From assembly GCA_029931535.1 (NCBI GenBank), contig JAQPZY010001686.1, positions 9,397,001 to 9,461,000 on the forward strand: a DNA stretch of 64,000 nucleotides, given 5' to 3'. The translations under genes were made by a program, and so were the position numbers. Origin of the DNA: Margaritifera margaritifera. Taxonomy: Eukaryota > Mollusca > Bivalvia > Unionida > Margaritiferidae. Position 1 is the first letter of the stretch, and each line of letters begins with the position of its first letter. Positions 54,220-63,560 of the stretch are shown piece after piece. The notes beneath the pieces were generated by a model. The model did not search any database and was not told where the DNA came from. It saw nothing but the letters and a program-made list of their open reading frames with translations.

Positions 54220-54612
54220 ATGGCAGGCAAGATTAGTAAACTGAACGAAGCTATGGTGAACATGCAGAGGGTGAATCATCATTTGATGGAGACCAACCCT
54301 GAGAGAAAGACAATGATCTTCCTACAAATGGCTCATGATCTGGTGGAAGAAGTCATGAGGGAAGAAATCATCAGGGACAGAACGGAATGGGAGGAGAGAC
54401 AAAGACTGCAGCAGCAACAACAGCAAAGACAACAACAACAACAACTCTTGCAGTCCATGAAACTACCCGACGGAGAAGTCAGCTGTAAGATAGATTGTGA
54501 TGAGTTTGCCTTCTCTTTTACCAGAAAGAGAGCTTGTCTTAAAGCCGTGAGACCCGTGGTCAAATGTGGCCGCCCTGCTGCAGCTGCCGCTGCTACCGCA
54601 ACTAGAAGTTAA
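54220..54612 (+). CDS. Right-end unit 1 protein: coiled coil with poly-Gln, histone-type 3' end
   Basis: A 130-residue intact protein from ATG 54220, 65 bp downstream of the TATA (the earlier GTG is unlikely). It reads MAGKISKLNEAMVNMQRVNH..., has an amphipathic helical region (FLQMAHDLVEEVMREEII), then a Gln/Arg tract (about residues 67-85), and ends in a basic Ala-rich tail (GRPAAAAAATATRS). Function unknown. The stop is followed after 24 bp by stem-loop site 3. It could be a regulatory or DNA-associated protein. Confidence 0.6.
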   Translation: MAGKISKLNEAMVNMQRVNHHLMETNPERKTMIFLQMAHDLVEEVMREEIIRDRTEWEERQRLQQQQQQRQQQQQLLQSMKLPDGEVSCKIDCDEFAFSFTRKRACLKAVRPVVKCGRPAAAAAATATRS

Positions 54613-54636
54613 ACAACAAAACTTCTTAACCCCAAC

Positions 54637-54652
54637 GGTCCTTTTCAGGGCC
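54637..54652 (+). terminator. Histone-type 3' stem-loop (site 3)
   Basis: GGTCCTTTTCAGGGCC preceded by cccaac and followed by ACAAA and atcaagaaaaaaat. Same stem and loop as site 2. A downstream cattgcc lies at 54686. Confidence 0.85.
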
Positions 54653-54688
54653 ACAAATTAATCAAGAAAAAAATAATTTTCATATCAT

Positions 54689-54693
<5 letters not shown>

Positions 54694-54770
<77 letters not shown>
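54694..54770. repeat. (TA)n microsatellite
   Basis: About 38 TA repeats followed by gtgtgtttgtgtgtttgtgt. The same TA/TGTG context occurs, shortened, at 55607-55640 in the next unit, supporting unit duplication. Confidence 0.9.
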
Positions 54771-54776
<6 letters not shown>

Positions 54777-55128
54777 TTGTGTGTTTGTGTCTTTGCCCAC
54801 CAAACAAAAATCCCTTTCCCAAAAAAAATAATGATTGTATAGATAGTGTGTGTTTGTGGTGTGTGTTTGATAAAAAAAATCAAAAAGGATAGTGTGGTGT
54901 GTTTGTGTGTTTGATAAAAAAAATAAAAAATAAAATAAAAAATATCATAAAGGATTGTGTGGTGTGTTTGTTTGTGTTTGATGAAAATCAAATCAAAAAT
55001 AAAAAAAGGGTGGTGTGTTTGTATGTTTGATAAAAAAAATTTAAAAAGTAGTTTCTTTTAGGTCTGCGCACTGGGTTTGTGTTTTTGGGGTTAGGGGTGA
55101 TGGAGTGCAAAATCCGCGAAGCCTAGAA
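54771..55128. other. Unit spacer, GT- and A-rich
   Basis: Repeats of gtgtgtttg with A-runs, and a ctgcgcactgggtttgtgttttt segment that is repeated at 55843 (ccgcgcactgggtctgtgttttt). No ORF of note. Confidence 0.5.
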
Positions 55129-55150
55129 TGACGTCATAGGGATGACGTCA
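55129..55150 (+). promoter_or_regulatory. Two TGACGTCA (CRE/ATF) sites
   Basis: Two perfect palindromes TGACGTCA at 55129-55136 and 55143-55150, spaced 14 bp centre to centre, about 70-90 bp upstream of the unit 2 TATA. The only other copy I noticed in the element is at 38490, in the left-end promoter. Confidence 0.7.
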
Positions 55151-55205
55151 GACGCGGGGTAGTGGGGTGATGTTTTTTTTTTGGAAAGGGATGTTTTCCT
55201 TCACG

Positions 55206-55228
55206 TCCGCGCTTCTAGTATATTAAAA
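55206..55228 (+). promoter_or_regulatory. Promoter of right-end unit 2
   Basis: cgtccgcgcttctag followed by tatattaaaa (55219-55228), 42 bp before ATG 55270. The same motif stands in units 1 and 3. Confidence 0.65.
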
Positions 55229-55269
55229 CAACACCTTCCCCGATAGAGCTACCCCACTTATTCATCAAG

Positions 55270-55533
55270 ATGAATACCGTCGAAATTATTAGACAGATTC
55301 GAGTTCATTTAGAGGTGGCGTGGCACCTTCTCCAAGAAGTGGAGAAGAGGGAGGAGGAGGAGAAGGAAAACAAGGATCCCATCAGACCGCATCCGATGAT
55401 GGAGGAGAAGGAGAATTGGGAGCCTGAAGCGACTCATCCTCCGTCGGCCTTTACAGCTCCATTTTGTAGTGTAAGCGAAAAAACATGGAGGGGAAGCTGT
55501 CGGGCCAGACCAGGGAGGTGCCCGCACCTCTAG
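55270..55533 (+). CDS. Right-end unit 2 protein, histone-type 3' end
   Basis: An 87-residue intact protein, MNTVEIIRQIRVHLEVAWHL..., with an N-terminal amphipathic helix, an acidic Glu-rich segment (EKREEEEKENKDP), and a Cys/Arg-containing C-terminus (GSCRARPGRCPHL). The opening resembles that of unit 3 (MNTIELLQEAWDVMVGVESL), so the two are probably paralogues. Function unknown. The stop is 19 bp before stem-loop site 4. Confidence 0.6.
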   Translation: MNTVEIIRQIRVHLEVAWHLLQEVEKREEEEKENKDPIRPHPMMEEKENWEPEATHPPSAFTAPFCSVSEKTWRGSCRARPGRCPHL

Positions 55534-55552
55534 ATGAACTTTAAAACCCAAC

Positions 55553-55568
55553 GGCCCTTTTCAGGGCC
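55553..55568 (+). terminator. Histone-type 3' stem-loop (site 4)
   Basis: GGCCCTTTTCAGGGCC with perfect six-base-pair stem, preceded by cccaac, followed by ACCCA and purine-rich acaagaaaagatt, the closest match in the window to a complete histone 3' signal with downstream element. cattgcc follows at 55602. Confidence 0.9.
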
Positions 55569-55930
55569 ACCCATTTCACAAGAAAAGATTAATTTTCATA
55601 TCATTGCCATATATATATGTGTTTGTATGTTTGTGTGTTTTGTCTTTTCCCCACTCCCAAAGCAAATCCCATTCCCTGGTATGTGTTTGTAGAGTGTGTT
55701 TGTATAGAGTGTGTTTTATAAAAAAAAATTAAAAAGGATGGTGTGGTGTGTGTTTGATAAAAAAAAAAAAAAAAATTTAAAAAAGGATTGTGTGTGTGTG
55801 TGTGTGTATGTATAAAAAGTTTATCAAAAATACTTTCTTTTAGGTCCGCGCACTGGGTCTGTGTTTTTTTTTTTTTTTTTTTTGTGTTTGATAAAAAATT
55901 ATGTTTTGGAAAAAGGGATGTTTTCCTTCA
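55569..55930. other. Unit spacer (duplicate of the 54653-55205 type)
   Basis: GT- and A-rich, with poly-A and poly-T runs, and the shared cgcgcactgggtctgtg segment. No CRE sites here, unlike the preceding spacer. Confidence 0.5.
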
Positions 55931-55954
55931 CGTCCGCGCTTCTAGCATATAAAG
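55931..55954 (+). promoter_or_regulatory. Promoter of right-end unit 3
   Basis: cgtccgcgcttctagca leads into tataaag (55948-55954), 43 bp before ATG 55997. Confidence 0.65.
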
Positions 55955-55996
55955 CGGCGCCTTCCGCAGTCGCGCCATTCACACTTCAACTGAAGA

Positions 55997-56170
55997 ATGA
56001 ATACGATAGAATTATTGCAGGAAGCCTGGGATGTAATGGTGGGTGTGGAGTCCTTGATGGAAAGGATTGAGTGTTGGTGGAGATATCCTGCCACCAAGCC
56101 ATACGTCACCAGCCAACTAGACACTCTCAATTCAGCGAGGAGGCTGGTGAACGATGTCTTGGTGGAGTAA
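55997..56170 (+). CDS. Right-end unit 3, first small ORF
   Basis: A 57-residue protein, MNTIELLQEAWDVMVGVESL and onward, amphipathic, ending RLVNDVLVE. It is a probable paralogue of the unit 2 protein by its start and promoter. It overlaps the next ORF (56154) by 17 bp. Intact. Function unknown. Confidence 0.55.
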   Translation: MNTIELLQEAWDVMVGVESLMERIECWWRYPATKPYVTSQLDTLNSARRLVNDVLVE

Positions 56171-56300
56171 ACCCAAAAGACTTCTTCGGCTCCTTGTCGA
56201 GTGGGGTTCTTTAAAACGAGCCTCGACTTACTGGATGGAGTGGAATACTTCCTACATCAAGTTCAACACGATGTATACACCACCACCCCACCCCCAGTAG
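56154..56300 (+). CDS. Right-end unit 3, second small ORF
   Basis: A 48-residue basic, Trp-rich peptide: MSWWSKPKRLLRLLVEWGSL and onward, ending YTPPPHPQ. It overlaps the preceding ORF in another frame. Whether it is translated (leaky scanning or a spliced mRNA) is unknown. Confidence 0.35.
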   Translation: MSWWSKPKRLLRLLVEWGSLKRASTYWMEWNTSYIKFNTMYTPPPHPQ

Positions 56301-56316
56301 CGCCAGGCGAGAAGAG

Positions 56317-56550
56317 GTGAACCTTAACATCGTCAAATTATTATTAAAACAAGTTTTGGAGAATAAGGAACAGGCCAGGAAAGAGAAGGAACTTCAACGC
56401 CTGAATTTAAACTGGATGAAAATCCAGGATAAGTTCAGACGTATGGAACATCCCGACTGGCTACCCAATCCACCACCACCACTCCAGAAGAAAAAAAAAT
56501 CTCGCACCACCTTCCTAGGCTTCTTTACTCAGTGTTGGAGAAAAAAGTAA
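56317..56550 (+). CDS. Right-end unit 3, third open frame, no ATG start
   Basis: Open frame reading VNLNIVKLLLKQVLENKEQA, RKEKELQRLNLNWMKIQDKF, then a Pro-rich and Lys-rich tail (PPPPLQKKKKSRTTFLGFFT). The helical, charged composition looks coding, but no ATG exists between the previous in-frame stop (near 56212) and the Asn codon at 56320, so it would need splicing from one of the preceding ORFs. The stop is 12 bp before stem-loop site 5. Confidence 0.4.
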   Translation: MNLNIVKLLLKQVLENKEQARKEKELQRLNLNWMKIQDKFRRMEHPDWLPNPPPPLQKKKKSRTTFLGFFTQCWRKK

Positions 56551-56562
56551 TCCTCCTCCAAC

Positions 56563-56578
56563 TGCCCTTTTCAGGGCC
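56563..56578 (+). terminator. Histone-type 3' stem-loop (site 5)
   Basis: TGCCCTTTTCAGGGCC: the outermost pair is lost (T opposite C) but five pairs and the TTTC loop remain, with ACCCA and caagaaaagatt downstream and cattgcc at 56611. It serves the three small frames upstream together. Confidence 0.78.
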
Positions 56579-56641
56579 ACCCATTTTTCAAGAAAAGATT
56601 AATTTTCCATCATTGCCTATATACCCTCTGTTTTTCTTTTT

Positions 56642-56807
56642 CCGTTTGGTACCCCAAGTACCCCCAATGCTAAATTTCCGTTGGTACCCAGAGTGCCCCC
56701 CGCTATGTTAAATTCCCGTTGGTACCCCGATAGGCCCCGCCATGTTAAATTTCCGTTGGTACCCAGATTGCCCCCACAGTACCCAGTTACCCCCCCCCCA
56801 TATTACT
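56642..56807. repeat. Right terminal inverted repeat of the Maverick
   Basis: Inverted relative of the left repeat. It is built of about four units of 45-47 bp containing gttaaatttccgttggtacc. Segment 56732-56754 is the exact reverse complement of 37924-37946. The outer end tattact is the inverse of the left agtata-like start. Confidence 0.8.
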
Positions 56808-59019
56808 GACGGACTGATGAAGTTAATTAGTATATGACTCAAAATTTGCAAAGCGAAGTCGTAATAAGAAATGTGCACACAGGTTAGAGAGTGAGACAAG
56901 ACAATATAAATATTTTGTAAGGTCAGATATAGCTCTTTGTCGAAATAGTGTGAACAATCAATGCTTGATTCTGTCATAAGCAGGCAAGCACTTGACATCC
57001 ATTCACCAGGTGTGCAGACGGGTATAGGACAAACATGTTACCGGCCCACTCTGCACCATCGCGACTAAGTCCGCTATCTGGCGATTTACTATCCAATTTT
57101 GGATATTATCCCTACGCTGACCAGCTTTGCGGACGCGTGTGTATGTTAAGAGTCTAACAAAATAGTTCCAAACACTTATTTTTTTAAAGTATTTCATTGT
57201 GATGAGTTGCTAAAGTCAGTCTAATATATGTCTTGATTGTAATTTAAACTAATTAAACTTCTTCGTAAAAATGTGTTAACATGTGTTTTTGCAAAACGTA
57301 AAATTACCCATGATCATCGGAGTACTTCCGTTGTCAAACCTTCAGCTTCGGAGGGTTTTAGCTTGTGGACATTGTCCAGCTATTACAATTCAGAGGTCAG
57401 TAAATCTTGCATGTAGATTAGTCCGCAATCCAATAATGCCCACATAGAAGTGATCGGTTTCGAAAAATAAAAACCCCACAAACACCGGAACTTATAAGGT
57501 TTGGGTACCGGCCTAACGCTGAGTATAATCCATATGAACGAATGTCTGTCGGTTGCCAGTGTTGTGATATTATGGCTACGTCGAGACATTGCTTGTTCGT
57601 GGTAAATCTCCACTGCCTGTAGAATCTGCAAAGTTTGCAGTTATGGAATACATGATGAACTATATTTCCAAACTGTTTTTCTAAAATAGGAAGAAAAAAA
57701 TCTACTTTACGATAAAGATTTTCATACTCTAAATAATCTAGTTTACTCGGCACGCACGATGTAAAGAGGACAGTGTACTCGAGAAGAATATATCTTTATC
57801 AATGATATTATGTCCCTTTTCCGGATTCATTATACAGTTACTTTACCTATATATTCCCTGCATTTGTTATTCAGTACTGAACTTTCCAGTGTGTACAAAT
57901 CGTAATCAATCATATGTTAATCAAAAGAATCGTCGAAAATGAATTTACAGTGAAATTCTTGTCATAGGTTATCCTGCATTTTTTGAGAGGCTGAACAAAC
58001 AAAAAAAGGTGCTATGGGTCACGGATTTCACTTCCGGGCCAGCATCAGTGTATGTTTACTCACTGTGCGCTTTAGCCAAAATACACACGGATAAAAACAC
58101 CTTAACGCTCATATTCTAAAGAATAAACGATTTCCTTTAAATCAATACCAAGAATGCCTAATGTAAGGGGGTAGGGGTGATCAACAGAATTGTACGAAAC
58201 GGCAGTTTTAAAACAAAATACGTATTCGAAATTGAAACCCCCAAAAATTGCTTCAAATAATTCATCTTATCTGCTCCTTGGCCTTCTCAAGTCAGATACG
58301 GAATGTATAGAGCATGCGCACATTCATCCCACAAAGTATCGGTTTGATTGGAAAATAGGGGTTCAAAAGTTTTTGTGGACTTTTTAACTTTTAATGTTAA
58401 CCCTAAATTTAATGGCGATAAGCGTGCAAAACAGTTTAAAAATATGCTGTAGTTAGATTTATCCATTGACCATAATTACTTTAGCAAAGTATGCAATAAA
58501 CTCTATTTGCGCATATACAACAATACAATACAATACAATACAATACAATACAATACAATACAATACAATACAATAAATTACAATACAATGTTTTTCCGCT
58601 CAAGTCACGAATGTGACAAATGAGGAGTACAAAGTAAATCAAAAGTAGATAAACATGAGTATAATATTTTTACAGGGGACTAAGGATGTAGTTACAATCA
58701 TAGTAAGTTAAATAAGGTGTTCTATACAACAGAGTTAGATCGCTGTTACGACATTATTCATCTGTTAAGAAAAAGCTTTAAACACCATGCCAATTTTGTC
58801 TAAAGTTCGCATATTACTCAGGTCATTCTTGTTTTAGATTTGAGCTGTTATATAAAAGAAGATATACGCATATCAAAACATATGATATGACGTACCACTG
58901 TTATGTATATAAAACAAGATATAAGCATATCGAGACATGTGATATTACATACATGATGATTACAATGATTTAATTTAATTTAATATTTTTGAATTTCATG
59001 AATTATTAATCATACAAAT
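56808..59019. other. Non-coding host DNA right of the Maverick
   Basis: No gene recognised. Contains an (AATAC)n microsatellite at about 58521-58590. Short frames on - near 57003-57753 show no domain. Confidence 0.5.
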
Positions 59020-59700
59020 GTAATTCAGCCTACACAAAAATATAAATTCCATGTTTACTGAACTTCGACATGATAACTCTTATAAATGTACATAACTTTA
59101 TGGGCTCAATACTTTTTTGGGTAAACAAATCGCTAAAAAGTAATATATTTCGCCTTCTATGGTATTTATTTTGTAGGTATAGTTTTCTTTCAGTTCTGAA
59201 ATAAGGACAATTGAATATGTAATGAAATTCATCACCTAAATCATTTTCGTTGCATAATGTACACAATCTTTCGTTCCTTGGAATATTTGACCATCTGCCA
59301 GTTTCAATTGGTAAACGGTGGTTTGAGGTTCTAAATTTAAAGTAAATAATTCCAAAGTTTTGCTCTAAGTAAATTAAATAACCCTCCAACTGGAGGTTTG
59401 TTTAAAAGAGTCCATATACGTTCCATTGCTGAAGATATATGTCCGTTAGTCTGTTCTTCGTACTGTTGATGAGCCATTGTTTATCAGAAAAATATTGCGA
59501 ATACCAAATGTATCCGAATCCACATTAAACCATCGATAAGTATTATTATGTGTTTTGATATCATTCAATATAATATTATATATGACTTTCGCGTATTTTT
59601 CCTGTTTTGCCTCAATTAATGTACACCAATATTTGATGGCGTTCAATTTCACTCTAAGTGTAAGTAGTTGTCTTCCAGTTTCTCCATATAGCATGCATAA
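59020..59700 (-). pseudogene. LINE C-terminal fragment with zf-RVT-like motif
   Basis: On - the frame ending at 59030 contains IIYFKFRTSNHRLPIETGRW, RNERLCTLCNENDLGDEFHY and IFNCPYFRTERKLYL: the CxxC...H...C zinc-binding motif found at the C-terminus of many invertebrate non-LTR RTs. The upstream frame 59446-59694 (LKVKLNAIKYW-type residues, IEAKQEKYAKVIYNIILND) belongs to the same element. Frames are broken and the RT proper is missing. Confidence 0.65.
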
Positions 59701-60406
59701 AGGGGTACTCTTTTACATTTTAAAACCCTGTATGCTGTCCTTGTACTAACTAATCAGCAAAAGCAGGTGACATGGACCGCAGAACTTTTTTCATAATCAG
59801 TCATGAAATTTAATGGGTGTGTTCACATTTTAAATCACCACTTGTAGAAGGTACATGTAAGTAAAAGTGGCATACTTGTAATTTTCTAGCTAAAAGTTTC
59901 CTCTAACCTTTCCCATCCCGTTTTATTGATAAGTACATATCGATTATAATCAGAATGGGATCATACGATGGCTTTTTCAAGAGACGAAATATGTTTTAAT
60001 TGTTATGAGTGAGAAGAAAACTATTCTACTTATTGATATCACGTAGGTCGGATTCAATACAATGTCGTTTAATTTGGACAGCCTCTTTTTAAAGCGACTA
60101 CCCTATGCCGCTACCTCGTAGTTTTGGCGAATTCCGTATTTTCGATAGGGAATGTACTTTGACCTCCCACCACATCACAACTATCCAAATATCTGAAATA
60201 TTGATTTTATTTAGATGTAGCACATTTTCGTAGACACTGTTGCATGTATGGTCCTGAAACTTGATGTGTACTTTGTCACTTACGTTAGCACCCATTAAAA
60301 GTAAAGTATGGTAGCAATGACCTACCTTTCTTGCTAAAGTAGCTGTGCTAAGTTTTTGGACCATCTACCAACAAAGCTGGCGAGACATAGCATTACTTTT
60401 CTAAAG
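59701..60406. other. Non-coding host DNA
   Basis: No gene, RNA or element recognised. Confidence 0.5.
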
Positions 60407-60628
60407 TACAGTATGTACTCGCTTATAAGTTGAGAACAACTGCAAACAACTTAGACCTTACTCTGCCGTCGCATAATGCACTAGCAGATCAGGGTCTATA
60501 TTGTTTGTTCTACTGATTAGTCGTAACAAACTGCACAGACCCAGATCTGACGGTGCATTATGCGACTGCAGATCTGGGTCGGTGCAGTTTGCAGTTGGAC
60601 TCCACTTACAAGCGAATATAAACGGTAC
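60407..60628. mobile_element. Double-hairpin MITE, copy 5
   Basis: Ends acagtatgtactcgcttata and the inverted aatataaacggta. Two hairpins as in the other copies, with the agcagatcagggtc hairpin first, so the orientation is opposite to copies 2 and 3. Confidence 0.78.
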
Positions 60629-60639
60629 CAATATAGTAT

Positions 60640-61660
60640 CTCCATGGGGATTACTACTTTGTTTCGTGAAAAATTAAAAAACTTTCATTGCGATTTCATA
60701 TTTTTCATGAAGATTATACCTTATTCACGAAAAACGCTTGTTTCGTTACAAGTTTGTAACGGCACTTTTTCGTGAAAAGTTACATTCTTTATGAAGACTC
60801 ATTCTTTTTCACGGAAATTACACGTTGTTGTTGGAAAAGGTGCATCGACGCGTAGTGGTAATTTTCCTAGTGAAAAAAAGTTATAGCCTTTATGAAAATT
60901 GCACCTTTTTTTTATAAAAAAAAACTACTTTATTTTTTCATTAAAATTATGTAATGATCATAAAGAATGTTTCTTTCTTCGCGAAAAAGTGCCTGCAGAC
61001 GATGATGTAAACTTTTCACAAAAAATGTCTTTTTTTCACAAATAAAAATAATTTTCTCATAAAAAAATGCAATTTTCATAAAGAATGCAACTTTTTAACG
61101 AAGAAGTGACCGTACTCGGTAATCATGAATAATGTCACTTTCTTCACAAAAAAGGGTCTCATAAAAAATATGAAGTGTCACGAAACAAGAGTGTCCATCC
61201 AAATCGATGCAAATGTTTCATGAAAAATGGGTAGCTTTTTGTGAAAAAGGCGCCATTTTCATGAAGAATGTAACATTTTTCTCGAAAAAGTGGCTTGACA
61301 CGCGAATGCAAATCTTCGTTAAAAAAAAAAAAAAAAAAAAAAAAAACGTGTAATGTGCAGTCTTCATAAAAAATATTCATATTTCAACAAAAACGTGACC
61401 ATTTTTATGAAGATTTGTTCGTGAAGAAAGCGAACTCGTCAGAATTAGTTTCTTCATGAAATCAAATCTATTCATTTTTTACATGTTGGTCCAGAGTGCA
61501 CACTTTTTACATAAAAAAGTTTAAACTTTTTCATGAAGATTTTGAAAGTATTGGATCGACAACTCTTCCTGAAAGAAAGATTCTTCACGAAGAAATTTAC
61601 TTGATAGTGACAAAAATACTTTCTTTTTTTCGTGAAAAAGTCAGCTTTTGTGAAGACCAC
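60640..61660. repeat. AT-rich tract of degenerate TTTTCRTGAAAA words
   Basis: Throughout this kilobase the strings ttttcatgaa, tttcgtgaaaa, ttcacgaaa and cataaagaatg recur on both strands at irregular spacing, producing many short imperfect palindromes. It also contains a run of about 26 A at 61320. No ORF with recognisable content. Probably cryptic low complexity of transposon or satellite origin. Confidence 0.5.
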
Positions 61661-61794
61661 ATCAATTAGTACAACCGATAATTTCACGTTTAGCATATTA
61701 GCAAAATACACTGTACATATATTTCTGCAGTTGAGTGTAAAATTCATCCCAGTACCTGTCGTCGATCAGCTTCTTTCCATAATGTCGACCCCTG

Positions 61795-62440
61795 TAGGCA
61801 ACATATACACCAAGTTAAGGATACTATGTAGACAACATATACACCAAGTTAAGGATACTAAGTAGACAACATATACACCAAGTTAAGGATACCATGTAGA
61901 CAATATATACACCAAGTGAAGGATACTATGTAGACAATATATACACGAAGTGAAGGATACTATGTAGACAATATATACACCAAGTGAAGGATACTATGTA
62001 GACAATATATACACCAAGTGAAGGATACTATGTAGACAATATATACACCAAGTGAAGGATACTATGTAGACAATATATACACCAAGTGAAGGATACTATG
62101 TAGACAATATATACACCAAGTGAAGGATACTATGTAGACAATATATACACCAAGTGAAGGATACTATGTAGACAATATATACACCAAGTGAAGGATACTA
62201 TGTAGACAATATATACACCAAGTGAAGGATACCATGTAGACAATATATACACCAAGTGAAGGATACTATGTAGACAATATATACACCAAGTGAAGGATAC
62301 TATGTAGACAATATATACACCAAGTGAAGGATACTATGTAGACAATATATACACCAAGTGAAGGATACTATGTAGACAATATATACACCAAGTGAAGGAT
62401 ACTATGTAGACAATATATACACCAAGTGAAGGATACTATG
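61795..62440. repeat. Minisatellite, 34-bp unit, about 19 copies
   Basis: Unit: atgtagacaatatatacacc followed by aagtgaaggatact. Copies at the left end are older variants (acaacatatacaccaagtta); the central copies are nearly identical. Confidence 0.92.
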
Positions 62441-62631
62441 CTCTTTTGTGCCTCTTGTCATGTGACTTCGGTAAACAAATTCAAGTTGTGTCCGAAATGT
62501 AATCACGGTAAAGTGCACACCAACTTCTCTGACATTGTTGATACTGTTGGACCCTCATTTGCATCTTCGTTATTTTTTTGTTATATTCACGATGTAGATC
62601 TAATTATTCTTAATTTTTACCATACTCCCCC

Positions 62632-62689
<58 letters not shown>

Positions 62690-63380
62690 ATAAATTGCAT
62701 TGCTATTTTAGGTTAACATGCACCAAAAGTCCACTACTAAATAATATACTGGTGCATGCACTTAATGACACAAGTAAATGTGGATTAGAACAAAATTACG
62801 ACCTTAGTACCAATTTTGGTAATTGCACCATATATCTGGGCCATATGACTTCCAAATGAGCACAGCAGAAACTATATATTGTACTTAATTCTAACTGATA
62901 ACAGTCATATTTTAGAGTATGGTAATTGCCAATAGTTGCTACTAATTAATACACTGCCACTGGAAGCTTGTCGGACATTCATGTGTAATGTCCGTCACCT
63001 AGCCGTTTGCCATAATATATTGTAAACAAAATTAAAATCTTCATAATTTCGACATTTTTCAACCATTTTTCATGAAATGTTCAGTGTACACTAAAACATT
63101 AGCACTAATTCACGTGGGGTAAGTGACTCAACATAAAATGCTATGATTTTATATGATTTAATATGCAAATGAGTAGACGTGGTTATTCTGCTCTGGCGAG
63201 ATGTCAATAGACCTTTCCTTAATTTGATCTAAGCCCCGCCAACACTCACTTACATACGAAAATACTTTCTAATGTATCGAAATTTATGAAATTGTACAGA
63301 CTGATTACGCTCAGTAAAAGTGAGATGTCAAAGGAATGGTTTATGAGTTAATGCGACTGCAACTTACTATATATTTCATA
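62441..63380. other. Non-coding host DNA with (CT)n microsatellite
   Basis: A pure (CT)n run at about 62639-62685. The ORF that spans the minisatellite end and this microsatellite has no domain. No gene recognised. Confidence 0.5.
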
Positions 63381-63560
63381 TACCGTATAATCAGTCTGAT
63401 ACCAACTGCAAACTGCATAGACCCAGATCTGCCGTCGCATAATGCGCCTGCAGATATGGGTCTATGCAATTTGTAAGGACTAATCAGTAGAACAAACAAC
63501 ATAGACCTAGGGTCTATGTTGTTTGCATTTGGATCCAGATTATCGTCAGTATATACAGTA
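63381..63560. mobile_element. Double-hairpin MITE, copy 6
   Basis: Ends accgtataatcagtctgata and the inverted cagtatatacagta. The first hairpin is intact (gacccagatctgccg and gcagatatgggtc); the second has lost its loop part (gacctagggtc). Confidence 0.72.

Larger units (their letters stand above)
37799..56807 (+). mobile_element. Maverick/Polinton element (adintovirus-like), about 19 kb, degenerate
   Basis: Imperfect terminal inverted repeats (37799-37962 and 56642-56807) enclose a compact gene set diagnostic of Mavericks: protein-primed PolB, FtsK/HerA-type packaging ATPase, retroviral-type integrase with chromodomain, adenain-like protease, double-jelly-roll major capsid, penton, pVI-like and core proteins. 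Ends begin with AG as is usual for the family. The size is within the known 15-20 kb range. I could not find the expected 5-6-bp target duplication. Many core genes are broken, while several small genes at the ends are intact. Confidence 0.92.

Noticed and set aside
54680..54991. 103-codon - strand ORF with Tyr-Ile repeats
   Set aside because: It is a (TA)n microsatellite translation.
37790..56815. Target-site duplication of the Maverick
   Set aside because: The bases outside 37799 and 56807 do not match by eye for 5-6 bp; either the borders are a few bases off or the duplication has decayed.
61795..62440. CRISPR-like array
   Set aside because: Units are contiguous with no variable spacers; this is a minisatellite in eukaryotic DNA.
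62426..62716. ORF with CX2C-like cysteines downstream of the minisatellite
   Set aside because: It runs from the repeat into a (CT)n tract, has no recognisable domain and no promoter.
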